Positions 36,375-45,461 of a stretch of 64,000 bases of DNA are shown piece by piece. A model generated the notes under the pieces. It was not told where the DNA came from. It worked only from the letters and a program-made list of their open reading frames with translations, and made no database searches. The translations under genes and the position numbers were made by a program. The stretch is from Marinibaculum pumilum. GTDB taxonomy: Bacteria > Pseudomonadota > Alphaproteobacteria > Ferrovibrionales > Ferrovibrionaceae. The stretch is from contig NZ_JBHRTR010000037.1 of NCBI RefSeq assembly GCF_042646425.1, positions 1 to 64,000 of the forward strand. The letters are read 5' to 3'. How positions within the stretch are numbered: position 1 is the first letter of the stretch; each line of letters starts with the position of its first letter.

Positions 36375-39179
36375 ATGATGGGCGATTCGGCGCAGACGGA
36401 TGCCGAGGAGGTGGATGCGCTGGAGGCGGATCCGGCGCCTGACGGCATGCCCGCGGCCCTGGCATTCGATGACGGGCCGCTGCAGGCCCCCCTCCGTCCC
36501 GAAGGCAGCCGGCTGTCCCATGACATGCCCGCCGGAACCCGGCGGCTGCAGGCCGATCAAGCGACGCCGCGAATCCCCGGCTTCGATGAGATGGTCGACG
36601 GGCAGGGTCAGGTCCGCCCCTACTGGCGTCCCCTGATCGGCAATCTCTCCGGCCTGGACCGCGCGGCGATGGCGCCGCGGCTGGAACGGATCCGCCAGCA
36701 GTTCGACGACAATGGCGTCGCCTATACCGCCTATGGTGATCCGCGCAGCATGGTGCGGCCCTGGGCCTTCGACCCGATTCCCATGATCCTGCAGCCGGCC
36801 GAGTGGCGGCAGCTGCGCGACGGCCTGCGCCAGCGCGCGCGCCTGCTGGACACCTTGCTGCGCGATCTCTACGGGGCGCAGACGGTGCTGCAGAGCGGTG
36901 CCCTGCCGCCCAGCCTGGTCTATGGCAGCCGCGAATTCCTGCGCCCGGCACATAAGCGGCCGGCGGCCGATGGGTCCGCCGCCCCGCCGGAAGGGGCCGG
37001 CACGCCGATGCTATCGGTCTATGCCGCCGACCTGGTGCGCGACAATGATGGCCGCTGGCGGGTGCTGGCCGACCGCACGGAGGTCGCCTCCGGCATCGGC
37101 TATGCGCTGGAAAACCGCCGCGCACTGGCCCGCAGCCTGCCGGAGCTGTTCTCCGGCTATGCGGTGGCGCGGATCTCCCCCTTCCTGGCGGTCCTGGAAC
37201 TGCGCCTGCGGCAGGGCGCCGCCGGCACCGGGCCGGCGCCCCGCACGGTGCTGCTGACCCCGGGGCCCGGCCACCGGGCCTATTTCGAGCATGTCTTCCT
37301 GGCCCGCGAACTCGGCGTCCGGCTGGCCGAAGGGGCAGACCTGACGGTGCGCGCCGACGGCGTCTTCCTGAAGACCCTGCGCGGCCTGCTGCGGGTCGAC
37401 CTGATCCTGCGCCGGGTGGTCAGCCTGATGTGCGACCCGCTGGAACTGCGTGCCGATTCCCGCTTCGGCGTGGTCGGCCTGGCCGGTGCGGTGCGCCGCG
37501 GCCAGGTCGCCGTCGCCAACGACCTTGGCAGTGGCCTGCTGGAGACCTCCGGCCTGTTCGCCCATCTGCCGCGGATCGCAAAGGAATGGTGGGGCGAGAG
37601 CCTCTCCCTGCCGTCGGCGGAGATGCTCTGGGGCGGCCGGCCGGACGACCTGGAGGAGATGCTGGCGGAGCCCGGCGCGTTCGAGTTCCGCCAGGCGATC
37701 GATCCGGTCCTGCCCTCGGCCGAGGATGGCGAGCATGCCAGCGACATCCAGCTCAGTGACCCTGACGCGCTGGCACATATGGCGGTCCGACCGGCGCAGA
37801 TCACCGGCCTGCGGCGGCCGGAACTGTCGCAGGCGCCCTGCTGGAACGAGAACGGCCTGTCGCCGCAGCCGGTGGTCCTGCGCATGTTCGTGCTGGCCGA
37901 CGGCACCGGCGATTATGCGGTGATGCCGGGCGGCCTGGCCCGGATGTCGGAGAACGGCGCCGCCTTCCGCACCTCGCTGCATGGCGGCGGGGTGGCGAAG
38001 GATGTCTGGGTGCTGACCGACGACGTGCGCAGCGTGCAGCCGCCGATTCCTCTGCGCGGCGACGGCATGACGGTGCTGCCGGGCGGCCAGGCCGCGACCG
38101 AACCGGCTGGCGGCCGTGCCGCCGAGGCGCCGCCCCGGCGCCGGCGCCGCGGCGCCCTGGCCGGCGTGAACGCGGAGCTTGAAAGCGCCCTGCCCAGCCG
38201 GGTGGCGGAGAACCTGTACTGGATCGGCCGCTATACCGAGCGGCTGGACTATGGCGCCCGCCTGGTCCGCGCCGCGCTCTGGCGGATGACGGTCAGCGAG
38301 CTGGGCCCGCGCGAGATGCTCGACCTCGGCGCGCTGGGCCGTGCCATGGCGCGCGGCTTCCTGATCTCGCCCGAGGCCGCCGGCGCGCCGCCCTACAGCA
38401 GTCAGTTCGCCCAGGCGGTCACCGCCGCCCTGGGCCCGGGCAGCAGCTACCGGGAGACCTTCGGCAGCCTGACCGGCACCGCCAATGCGGTCTGGGACCG
38501 GCTGCCACGGGACCTGTGGGTGATCGTCCAGGACCTGGGGCAGCAGGGGCCGCAGCTGCTGGACCGGGCCGGCAACCATCCCGACGACCTGATCGGCGCC
38601 TGCGACCGGCTGGTGCGGATGTCCGCGGCCTTCAGCGGACTGGTGTCGGAGATCATGACCCGTGGCGAGGGCTGGCGCTTCATGGAGCTGGGCCGCCGGC
38701 TGGAGCGCGGCCTGCAGGTGGTCTCGAAGGTCGATGCCAGCCTCGGCCTGGCGCCCGGCCATTGGGAGGCGGCGCTGGCGCTGGCGCTGGATCTCTGCGA
38801 ATCGACGATCACCCATCGCAGCCGCTATCACACCGCGCTGGAGCCGCAGACCGTGCTGCACCTGCTGCTGGTCGATGCCGGCAATCCGCGCGGCCTTGCC
38901 TTCCAGCTGCAGGGCCTGCGGACCCATCTCGGCCAGCTGCCGAATTCCGAGGCGCTCGCCTTCCTCAGCGCGCCCCGGTCGCTGGAGGCGGACCTGCGAA
39001 AGGCGGTGCTACGCCTGGATCGGCGGCAGGAGGATATCGCCGCGGCGCTGGACGTGGTGCGCGACCTGCTGTCCTATGCCGACCAGCGCCTCGCCGACCT
39101 GAACGGGGAGATGTCGCGCAGCTATTTCTCGCTGATCCCGGAGACCCGGCGCCTGGGCTTTGCCCGCTGGACCGCCTGA
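36375..39179 (+). CDS. DUF404/DUF407 circularly permuted ATP-grasp fused to alpha-E (DUF403)
   Basis: 934 residues. After a 75-residue unconserved extension comes the ATP-grasp part (about 90-565): TAYGDPRSMVRPWAFDPIP, LYGAQTVLQSGALP, TPGPGHRAYFEHVFLAREL, LRVDLILRRVVSLMCDPLEL and GQVAVANDLGSGLLET are the DUF407 motifs. A Pro/Arg linker (PPRRRRRG) joins it to an alpha-E helical domain from about 600 (VAENLYWIGRYTERLDYGARL). In many genomes these are two genes; here they are one. Predicted peptide-bond or amide ligase. Lies 28 bp after the DUF2126 gene and 26 bp before the second transglutaminase, so one operon. Confidence 0.87.
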   Translation: MMGDSAQTDAEEVDALEADPAPDGMPAALAFDDGPLQAPLRPEGSRLSHDMPAGTRRLQADQATPRIPGFDEMVDGQGQVRPYWRPLIGNLSGLDRAAMAPRLERIRQQFDDNGVAYTAYGDPRSMVRPWAFDPIPMILQPAEWRQLRDGLRQRARLLDTLLRDLYGAQTVLQSGALPPSLVYGSREFLRPAHKRPAADGSAAPPEGAGTPMLSVYAADLVRDNDGRWRVLADRTEVASGIGYALENRRALARSLPELFSGYAVARISPFLAVLELRLRQGAAGTGPAPRTVLLTPGPGHRAYFEHVFLARELGVRLAEGADLTVRADGVFLKTLRGLLRVDLILRRVVSLMCDPLELRADSRFGVVGLAGAVRRGQVAVANDLGSGLLETSGLFAHLPRIAKEWWGESLSLPSAEMLWGGRPDDLEEMLAEPGAFEFRQAIDPVLPSAEDGEHASDIQLSDPDALAHMAVRPAQITGLRRPELSQAPCWNENGLSPQPVVLRMFVLADGTGDYAVMPGGLARMSENGAAFRTSLHGGGVAKDVWVLTDDVRSVQPPIPLRGDGMTVLPGGQAATEPAGGRAAEAPPRRRRRGALAGVNAELESALPSRVAENLYWIGRYTERLDYGARLVRAALWRMTVSELGPREMLDLGALGRAMARGFLISPEAAGAPPYSSQFAQAVTAALGPGSSYRETFGSLTGTANAVWDRLPRDLWVIVQDLGQQGPQLLDRAGNHPDDLIGACDRLVRMSAAFSGLVSEIMTRGEGWRFMELGRRLERGLQVVSKVDASLGLAPGHWEAALALALDLCESTITHRSRYHTALEPQTVLHLLLVDAGNPRGLAFQLQGLRTHLGQLPNSEALAFLSAPRSLEADLRKAVLRLDRRQEDIAAALDVVRDLLSYADQRLADLNGEMSRSYFSLIPETRRLGFARWTA

Positions 39180-39205
39180 GAAGACGCCGCCCGGAAACGA
39201 ACCTC

Positions 39206-40135
39206 ATGCGCTACCGCGTCTCCCATCGCACCGACTACCGCTATGCGGACCCGGTGGACCTGGCCTACCACCTGGTTCATCTGCGCCCGCTGGACGGACC
39301 CTGGCAGAAGGTGTTCTGGACCGACCTGCGCTGCGACCCGGAGCCGGCGGAGCGGCATGCCGATGTCGACCATTTCGGCAATGCCCTGGAGCGGGTGCTG
39401 CTCGACCGGCCGCACCAGCGCTTCACCGTCCTGGCCGACAGCGAGGTGGAGGTCGTCGCCCAGGAGGTGCCTGAAACACCGGACTGGGAGGCGGTGCGCG
39501 ACGTGCTGGCAGCGGCGGCGATCGGCCGCGACAGCAGCGTGCCGCACAGCGTCTGCGAACTGCTGGGCGACAGCGCCTTCGCACCCTCGGATCCCGCGCT
39601 GGCGGACTATGCCGCACCGTCCTTCCTGGCCGGCCGGCCGATCCTGGAGGCGGCGCTGGACCTGACCCGGCGGATCAACGACGATTTCGCCTACGATCCC
39701 ACGGCCACCGACATCGCCACGCCGGTGCAGCAGGTGATGCGGGAACGGCGCGGCGTCTGTCAGGACTTTGCCCATGTGCAGATCGGCGCGCTGCGCAGCC
39801 TGGGCCTGGCGGCGCGCTATGTCTCCGGCTATCTGCGGACCTACCCGCCGCCGGGGCAGCCGCGGCTGCGGGGCGCCGATGCCAGCCATGCCTGGATCTC
39901 CGTCTGGTGCGGGCCGGCGGGCTGGGTCGACATGGACCCGACCAACGCGCTGCTGGTGGCGGAAGACCATATCGTCCTGGCCCATGGCCGCGACTTCGAC
40001 GATGTCAGCCCGGTGCGCGGCGTCCTGTTCGGCGGCGGTTCGCACGACCTGGCCGTGTCGGTCGACGTGATCCCGGCCGAAGAGGAAGACGGCGCGCCTG
40101 TCGCCATGGCAGCCGTGCCGGCGGGCCCGGGCTGA
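39206..40135 (+). CDS. Transglutaminase-like cysteine protease, second of the locus
   Basis: 309 residues. N-terminal transglutaminase-like beta domain (MRYRVSHRTDYRYADPVDLAYH) and catalytic core with C185 (RRGVCQDFAH), H228 (ASHAWISVW) and D244 (VDMDPTN). GRDFDDVSPVRGVLFGGG closes the domain. Probably cleaves or forms amide bonds on the product of the two ligase-like proteins upstream. No signal peptide. A weak GGAAACGAACCTC precedes its ATG. Ends only 10 bp before cydD, so read-through into cydDC is likely. Confidence 0.87.
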   Translation: MRYRVSHRTDYRYADPVDLAYHLVHLRPLDGPWQKVFWTDLRCDPEPAERHADVDHFGNALERVLLDRPHQRFTVLADSEVEVVAQEVPETPDWEAVRDVLAAAAIGRDSSVPHSVCELLGDSAFAPSDPALADYAAPSFLAGRPILEAALDLTRRINDDFAYDPTATDIATPVQQVMRERRGVCQDFAHVQIGALRSLGLAARYVSGYLRTYPPPGQPRLRGADASHAWISVWCGPAGWVDMDPTNALLVAEDHIVLAHGRDFDDVSPVRGVLFGGGSHDLAVSVDVIPAEEEDGAPVAMAAVPAGPG

Positions 40136-40145
40136 CCCCCACGGC

Positions 40146-41912
40146 ATGGCATCGGCAGGCGTAGCGGAGCCGCAGCCCGGTCGCGAGGCCAGGCGTGCGG
40201 GGCGCCGCTGGCTGCGGGACCTGGCGCGGCCGGTGCGCGGCCGGGTGGTCGCGACCGTGCTGTGCGGTGCCGCGGGCGGCCTGGCGGTCATCGCCCAGGC
40301 GCTGCTGATCGCGCATCTGGTCGCCGCCGTCGCGGTGGACGGGGCGGGCCCGGCGGCGCTGTGGCAGCCGATGCTCCTTCTGGTCCTGGTCTTCCTGTGG
40401 CGGGCGCTGTGCGGCTGGGGCAGCGAGCGGCTGGGCATCCGTACCGCCCTTGCGGTGAAGGCCCGGCTGCGGCGCGAGATCCGTGCGCATATGGCCGGTC
40501 TGGGGCCGGTGCGCCTGCGCCGGCACCATTCCGGCGGTCTGGCCAGCCTGCTGATCGAGCAGGTGGAGGCGCTGGACGGCTATTTCGCGCGCTACCTGCC
40601 GCAGACCGCTTTGGCCGTCCTGGTCCCCCTGGCGATCCTCGCGACCGCGTTCTCGGTGGACTGGGTGGTGGGCCTGCTGTTCCTGGTGACCGGTCCCCTG
40701 GTGCCGCTGTTCATGGCCCTGATCGGCATGGGCGCGGAAGTGCTCAACGAGCGCCAGTTCACCGCCCTGTCGCGGATGAGCAGCCACTTCCTGGACCGCC
40801 TGCGGGGCCTGTCGACGATCCGCATGTTCGGCCGCGGCGCGGCGGAGGTGGCGGCGATCCACGAGGTCGCCGAAGACTATCGCCGCGGTACGATGCGGCT
40901 GCTGCGGATCGCCTTCCTGTCGTCGGGCGTGCTGGAATTCTTCACCGCCGTGTCGATCGGCCTGGTGGCCCTCTATATCGGCCTGAACCTGCTGGGCATG
41001 CTCGACTTCGGCGGCACGCAGCAGACACTGTTCACCGGGCTGTTCCTGCTGCTGTTGGCGCCGGAATATTTCGCGCCGCTGCGGCAGCTGGCCAGCCACT
41101 ACCACGACCGCGCCGCCGCCCTCGGCGCGGCAGAGGGCATCCGCGGCTTCCTGCAGGAGCCGCTGCCGGAGGCGGGCGGCGAAGCCGCGCCGCCCGGCCC
41201 GCCTGCGCTCCTGCTGCGGGGGGTGCGGCTGGACTATGCCGGTGCGGACGAGGCGGAGGGGGAGACCCGCACCGCCCTGGCCGGCGCCGACCTGCAGGTC
41301 GCCCCGGGCGAGCATGTCGCCCTGGTCGGACCCAGCGGCGGCGGCAAGTCGTCGATCCTGGCGCTGCTGGCCGGCTTCGTCGCCCCGACCGCGGGCGAGT
41401 TGCGGCTTGGCGGCTGCCCGGCGGCGGCGCTGGACCTGGCCGACTGGCACGGCCGCATCGCCTGGCTGGGGCAGCAGGCCCATGTCCTCCACGGCAGCCT
41501 GGCGGAGAATATCGCGCTCGGCGACGCGCGGCCCGACCCGGAACGACTGCAGGTCGCCGCACGGTCCGCCGGCGTGCTGGACTTCGCCCGCGACCTGCCG
41601 CAGGGCCTCGACACCGTGGTGGGGGAGAACGGGCTGGGCCTGTCCGGCGGCCAGGCGCAGCGGGTGGCCCTGGCACGTGCCCTCTATCGTCCGGCGGACC
41701 TCTACCTGCTGGACGAGCCGACGGCGCGCCTGGATGCGGCGACAGAGGCGCGGGTCCTGGCCGTGCTTCGCACCGCGGCGGCCGGGCGGACCCTGGTCGT
41801 GGCCACCCACAGCCCGGCGGTCGCGGCGATGGCGGACCGGGTGATCCCGGTCGCCGGCGGGCGCTGCGGCGCCGCGATCGCGGCGGACGGGACCCAGGGG
41901 GCGGGAGGCTGA
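40146..41912 (+). CDS. cydD: Thiol reductant ABC exporter subunit CydD
   Basis: 588 residues. Six membrane helices in the first 320 residues, then an ATPase domain with Walker A GPSGGGKSS, signature LGLSGGQAQRVALARAL and Walker B LYLLDEPTARLD. CydDC is a heterodimeric exporter of glutathione/cysteine and binds haem; it is needed to assemble cytochrome bd. The order cydD-cydC with a 4-bp gap is standard. The gene starts 10 bp after a transglutaminase gene, an uncommon neighbour. cydAB lies 2 kb away on the other strand. Confidence 0.92.
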   Translation: MASAGVAEPQPGREARRAGRRWLRDLARPVRGRVVATVLCGAAGGLAVIAQALLIAHLVAAVAVDGAGPAALWQPMLLLVLVFLWRALCGWGSERLGIRTALAVKARLRREIRAHMAGLGPVRLRRHHSGGLASLLIEQVEALDGYFARYLPQTALAVLVPLAILATAFSVDWVVGLLFLVTGPLVPLFMALIGMGAEVLNERQFTALSRMSSHFLDRLRGLSTIRMFGRGAAEVAAIHEVAEDYRRGTMRLLRIAFLSSGVLEFFTAVSIGLVALYIGLNLLGMLDFGGTQQTLFTGLFLLLLAPEYFAPLRQLASHYHDRAAALGAAEGIRGFLQEPLPEAGGEAAPPGPPALLLRGVRLDYAGADEAEGETRTALAGADLQVAPGEHVALVGPSGGGKSSILALLAGFVAPTAGELRLGGCPAAALDLADWHGRIAWLGQQAHVLHGSLAENIALGDARPDPERLQVAARSAGVLDFARDLPQGLDTVVGENGLGLSGGQAQRVALARALYRPADLYLLDEPTARLDAATEARVLAVLRTAAAGRTLVVATHSPAVAAMADRVIPVAGGRCGAAIAADGTQGAGG

Positions 41913-41916
41913 CCCG

Positions 41917-43680
41917 ATGCGGCCGCTGCTCTTCTTCCTGCGCATGTTCCGGCCGCACTGGGCCTGGCTGGCCGGCGGCGCGGCAATGGCGGTGGTGGTG
42001 CTGCTGGGGGTCGTCGGCCTGCTGTCCCTGTCCGGCTGGTTCTTGACGGCGACGGCGCTGGCGGGCCTGTCGATGGCCAATCCCGGGGCCTTCGACATCT
42101 ACCGCCCGGGGGCCGGCGTGCGTTTCTTCGCGCTGCTGCGCACCGGCGGCCGCTATGGCGAGCGGCTGCTGACCCACGAGGGCACCTTCCGTGTCCTGTC
42201 GGACCTCAGGTCCTGGTTCTTCCGCCGCGCGCTGCCCCTGTCGCCGGCGCGGCTGCAGGACCTGCGCGCCGGCGACCTGCTGAACCGGGTGGTGGCCGAC
42301 ATCGATGCGCTCGACACCCTGTACCTGCGGGTCCTGGTACCCTCCGCCGTCGCCTGCGTCGCCTTCCTTCTGCTGGTCCTCGTCCTGCCCTGGCTGATCC
42401 CGGAAGCCGCGGTTGCGGCCGCCCTGCTGATGCTGCTGGGCGGGATCGCGCTGCCCTGGATCGCGGCGCGGGCCGGGATGAGGACGGGGCGCGAGCTGGC
42501 GGTGCTGCGCGCCGCCCTGCGGACCGAGGCCCTGGATGCCGGGCGCGGCATGGCGGAGCTGCTGGTCTACGACCGGTCGGGCCGCCGTGCGGCCGCCTTC
42601 GAGGCGCTGGATGCGACCTTCCTGGCGCAGCAGGCACGGATGAGCGGGCTAACCGGCTGGCTCAATGCAGCGGTGGGCCTGACCGGCCAGGCGGCGGTGC
42701 TGCTGGCCTTCGTGTTCGGCGCCGGCATGGTGCAGGCGGCGACCCTGTCCGCGCCCCAGCTGGCCTTCGTCATGCTCGGGCTGATGGGGCTGTTCGAGGC
42801 GGTGGCGCCGCTGCCGATGGCCTACCAGTATCTCGGCCAGGTGCGGCAGGCGGCAGAGCGGCTGCTGGCGGTGGCGGAGCGCCGGCCGGCGGTCGTCGAC
42901 CCGGTGCAGCCGGCGCCGCGGCCGCGCGACCTGCATCTGAGGTTCGAAGCCGTCGGCTTCCGTTATGCGACGGACGGGCCGGCGGTGCTGCAGGACATCG
43001 ACCTGGACCTGCCGCCCGGCCGGCATGTCGCGGTGACCGGGCCCAGCGGTGCGGGCAAGTCGACGATCCTGAACCTCGCGCTCCGCTTCCACCTGCCGCA
43101 GGAGGGGCGCATCACCCTGGGCGGCGTGCCGCTGGAGGCACTGTCGGAGGCCGACCTCTACGACATGGTCGGCAGCCTGTCCCAGAGCAGCGAGATCTTC
43201 GCCGCCACGGTACGCGAGAACCTGGCCCTGGGAGACCCGGCGGCCGACGATGCCGCGATGTGGGCGGCGCTGGAGATCGCCGGCCTGGCGGAGTTCGTCG
43301 ACCGGCTGCCGCATACACTGGACACTTTCGTCGGCGAGCACGGACAGACCCTGTCGGGCGGCGAGGGCCGGCGTCTCGCCCTCGCCCGCGTGGTGCTGCG
43401 CGACCCGCCGATCCTGCTGCTGGACGAGCCGCTGGCCGGGCTGGACCGGGAGACTGCCGCGACCGTGCGGGCGGCACTCCGGCAACTGGCCGCGGGCCGC
43501 ACCATGGTCTGGGTGACCCATGACCTGACGGCGCTGGACGACATGGACGAGGTGGTGCACCTGCAGGCCGGGCGGGTGAAGGAGCGCGGCAGCCATGCCG
43601 GTCTGCTGGCCGCGGACGGCGGCTATGCGCGCAGCCACCGCCTGATGGCCGCGGCGGCGACGACGGCGATGGCGGATTGA
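41917..43680 (+). CDS. cydC: Thiol reductant ABC exporter subunit CydC
   Basis: 587 residues. Membrane domain with six helices and LLTHEGTFRVLSDLRSWFFRRALPLSPARL (in part RLLTHEGTFRVL), typical for CydC; nucleotide-binding domain with GPSGAGKST, LSGGEGRRLALARVVL and ILLLDEPLAGLD. Works with CydD. Its TGA overlaps the TTG start of the next frame (TTGA), suggesting a third cistron downstream. Confidence 0.92.
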   Translation: MRPLLFFLRMFRPHWAWLAGGAAMAVVVLLGVVGLLSLSGWFLTATALAGLSMANPGAFDIYRPGAGVRFFALLRTGGRYGERLLTHEGTFRVLSDLRSWFFRRALPLSPARLQDLRAGDLLNRVVADIDALDTLYLRVLVPSAVACVAFLLLVLVLPWLIPEAAVAAALLMLLGGIALPWIAARAGMRTGRELAVLRAALRTEALDAGRGMAELLVYDRSGRRAAAFEALDATFLAQQARMSGLTGWLNAAVGLTGQAAVLLAFVFGAGMVQAATLSAPQLAFVMLGLMGLFEAVAPLPMAYQYLGQVRQAAERLLAVAERRPAVVDPVQPAPRPRDLHLRFEAVGFRYATDGPAVLQDIDLDLPPGRHVAVTGPSGAGKSTILNLALRFHLPQEGRITLGGVPLEALSEADLYDMVGSLSQSSEIFAATVRENLALGDPAADDAAMWAALEIAGLAEFVDRLPHTLDTFVGEHGQTLSGGEGRRLALARVVLRDPPILLLDEPLAGLDRETAATVRAALRQLAAGRTMVWVTHDLTALDDMDEVVHLQAGRVKERGSHAGLLAADGGYARSHRLMAAAATTAMAD

Positions 43681-44425
43681 CGGGCTTGGATTCGCTGATC
43701 TTCTTCGACCGGCCCTGGTTGTTCCAGTTGCTCGTCTTCCTGCTGGTGGCAGGCCTGGGCCTTGGTGCCGGCAGCCTGCTGCTGGCGCTGTTGCATCGCC
43801 GCTGGCACCGCGAGGCGACCCTGCTGCCGGTGGCCTCGTCGTTCGCAGCGATCACCACGATCTTCGCCCTGTTCCTGGGCTTCCTGGCGTCCGACGTCTG
43901 GACCGAGAAGCGCCGGGCAACCGATGCGGCGGCAGCGGAGCATGCCGCGCTGCAGCGCTATGCCGTGTTTGCCGCGGCAGCGGGTGCGCCCGGCGCCGCG
44001 GCGCGCGCCGCGCAGGAGCGCTGCCTGCGCGCGGTCGTCGACCGAGAATGGGGTGCAGGCTACAACCGCTGGCCCGACCCGGCCGCGCAGGAGGCCCTGG
44101 GTACGATGTGGCAAGCGGCGCTCCGCCTGGCCGATGCGGTGGCAATGCCGGATCGCGGCGCCTGCTGTCCGCGGTCGAGGAGATCCAGCACCGGCGGGAG
44201 GACAGGCTGACGATCGGACGCAGCCATGGCCAGCTGAACGCCCGGGTGACGGTCCTGGTGCTCGCGCTGTTCAGCTATCTGGCGATCGCCATGGTGCATC
44301 TGGACCGGCCGCGCGCCGGGCGCCTTGTGATGACCGTCTTCGCGATCTGCACCACCACCGTCTTCTTCTTCCGGGCGTTGCACGACAGCCCCTATACCGG
44401 CGGCGTGCGGCTGGACCGGACCTGA
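43677..44425 (+). pseudogene. DUF4239-like membrane protein gene with frameshift
   Basis: The first frame (43677 TTG) gives two membrane segments (LFQLLVFLLVAGLGLGAGSL and ITTIFALFLGFLASDVW) and ends in an unrelated tail at 44210. The continuation, RLLSAVEEIQHRREDRL through VTVLVLALFSYLAIAMVHLDRP and VFAICTTTVFFFRALHDSPYTGG to 44425, lies in a frame one base behind, so a single missing base near 44145-44165 would join them. Together they give the 4-TM layout (two N-terminal, two C-terminal) of DUF4239/bestrophin-like proteins. Either a true one-base deletion or a sequencing/assembly error in a GC-rich stretch. The start is coupled to the cydC stop. Confidence 0.65.
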
Positions 44426-44483
44426 TCGCCCTCAGGCCCTGACGGGCCCCGGGTCCCGGCCCCCGGCCCCCGGCCCCATTGGC

Positions 44484-44789
44484 CTATCCCAGCGGCTGGC
44501 CGATCACGTCGGACAGGGCCGCCAGATAGTCGCGGAATGCCCGGCGGCCGGCCTCGGTCAGCCGCAGGGTGGTCAGCGGCTTGCGGCTGACGAAGCTCTT
44601 GTCGACGGCGACATAGCCGGCCTCTTCCAGCTTGCGCAGCTGCACCGACAGGTTGCCCTGGGTGACCTCCAGCGCCTCCTTCATCTCGGTGAAGCTGGCC
44701 GCCTCGGCATTGGCCAGATAGGCCATGACGCCGAGCCGCAGGCGGCCGTGGATCACCTCGTCGATCCTGCCGATATCCGGCGGTGCCAT
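44484..44789 (-). CDS. Winged-helix transcriptional regulator (MarR/ArsR-like)
   Basis: 101 residues. A single winged helix: RLRLGVMAYLANAEAASFTEMKEALEVTQGNLSVQLRKLEEAGYV (recognition helix in EVTQGNLSVQLRKLE), wing KSFVSRKPLTTLRLTEAG, and a C-terminal dimer helix. Similar small regulators are usually encoded with a membrane protein, as here (26 bp after it). GAGAGGGGG precedes the ATG at 44789. Likely binds the long palindrome upstream of the operon. Confidence 0.82.
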   Translation of the reverse strand: MAPPDIGRIDEVIHGRLRLGVMAYLANAEAASFTEMKEALEVTQGNLSVQLRKLEEAGYVAVDKSFVSRKPLTTLRLTEAGRRAFRDYLAALSDVIGQPLG

Positions 44790-44815
44790 GAAGATGGCCC
44801 CCTCTCCGGTCGCGG

Positions 44816-45442
44816 TCAGGACCGGCCGCTGCCGGCAGCCCGCAGCAGGGCGAGGCCGGGCAGGGCCATCAGCAGGTAGAGCGCCAGGGCGAAGACCAGG
44901 AAGTAGGCGCCCTGCCGGTCGATCAGGGCGCCGGCCGCCAGGGCCGCCGCGAACCAGCCGGCCGCCACGGCACCCATCCAGAAGCGCCGCGCCAGCGCCG
45001 CGAACAGGTACCAGACCGCGCCCTGGAAGGCGCTGACCACCACCGGGAAGAGCAGCCAGACCTCCGCATTGCCGGTCCGCATCATGACCAGGGCGAAGGC
45101 CGCTGCCGCGGCGGCATTGGCGAAGCCCACGCCGGCGAAACCGGCGGCGATGGCGCGGTTTGCGGTGCCCCGAACCTCCAGCTGGTGCCGGTTCGTCCAG
45201 ACGGTCGCCGCGATCAGGCCGAAGAACAGGATATTGGCGACCACCGCTGCCCAGCCGTGAACATCGCCCAGCGGCAGGACCCCCGACAGGTCGGCCGCCA
45301 CCAGAAGCACCTGGGTGCCGTAGATCAGTCCGGCGGCCCCGTAGAGCAGGCCGCCGATGCGCATCCCCGGCCGCCGGTCCTCCAGCACGCCGCGCAGATA
45401 GGCGAGATCGTCCCGCCCCGCCTCCGGATTGCCCGCCATCAT
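44816..45442 (-). CDS. Integral membrane protein of regulator operon
   Basis: 208 residues with about six hydrophobic helices (for example LLYGAAGLIYGTQVLLVAADL and VVANILFFGLIAATVW) and a soluble N-terminus of about 25 residues carrying DLAYLRGVLEDRR, which resembles the N-terminal segment of proteins paired with PadR/MarR-type regulators. Function unknown. GAGAGGGGG lies before the double ATG; I use the first. The regulator gene follows 26 bp after its stop. Confidence 0.7.
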   Translation of the reverse strand: MMAGNPEAGRDDLAYLRGVLEDRRPGMRIGGLLYGAAGLIYGTQVLLVAADLSGVLPLGDVHGWAAVVANILFFGLIAATVWTNRHQLEVRGTANRAIAAGFAGVGFANAAAAAAFALVMMRTGNAEVWLLFPVVVSAFQGAVWYLFAALARRFWMGAVAAGWFAAALAAGALIDRQGAYFLVFALALYLLMALPGLALLRAAGSGRS

Positions 45443-45461
45443 GGCTGCATCCCCCTCTCAT

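Noticed and set aside
44145..44165. Programmed frameshift in the DUF4239-like gene
   Set aside because: No slippery heptamer or following pseudoknot seen; a deletion or sequencing error is simpler.
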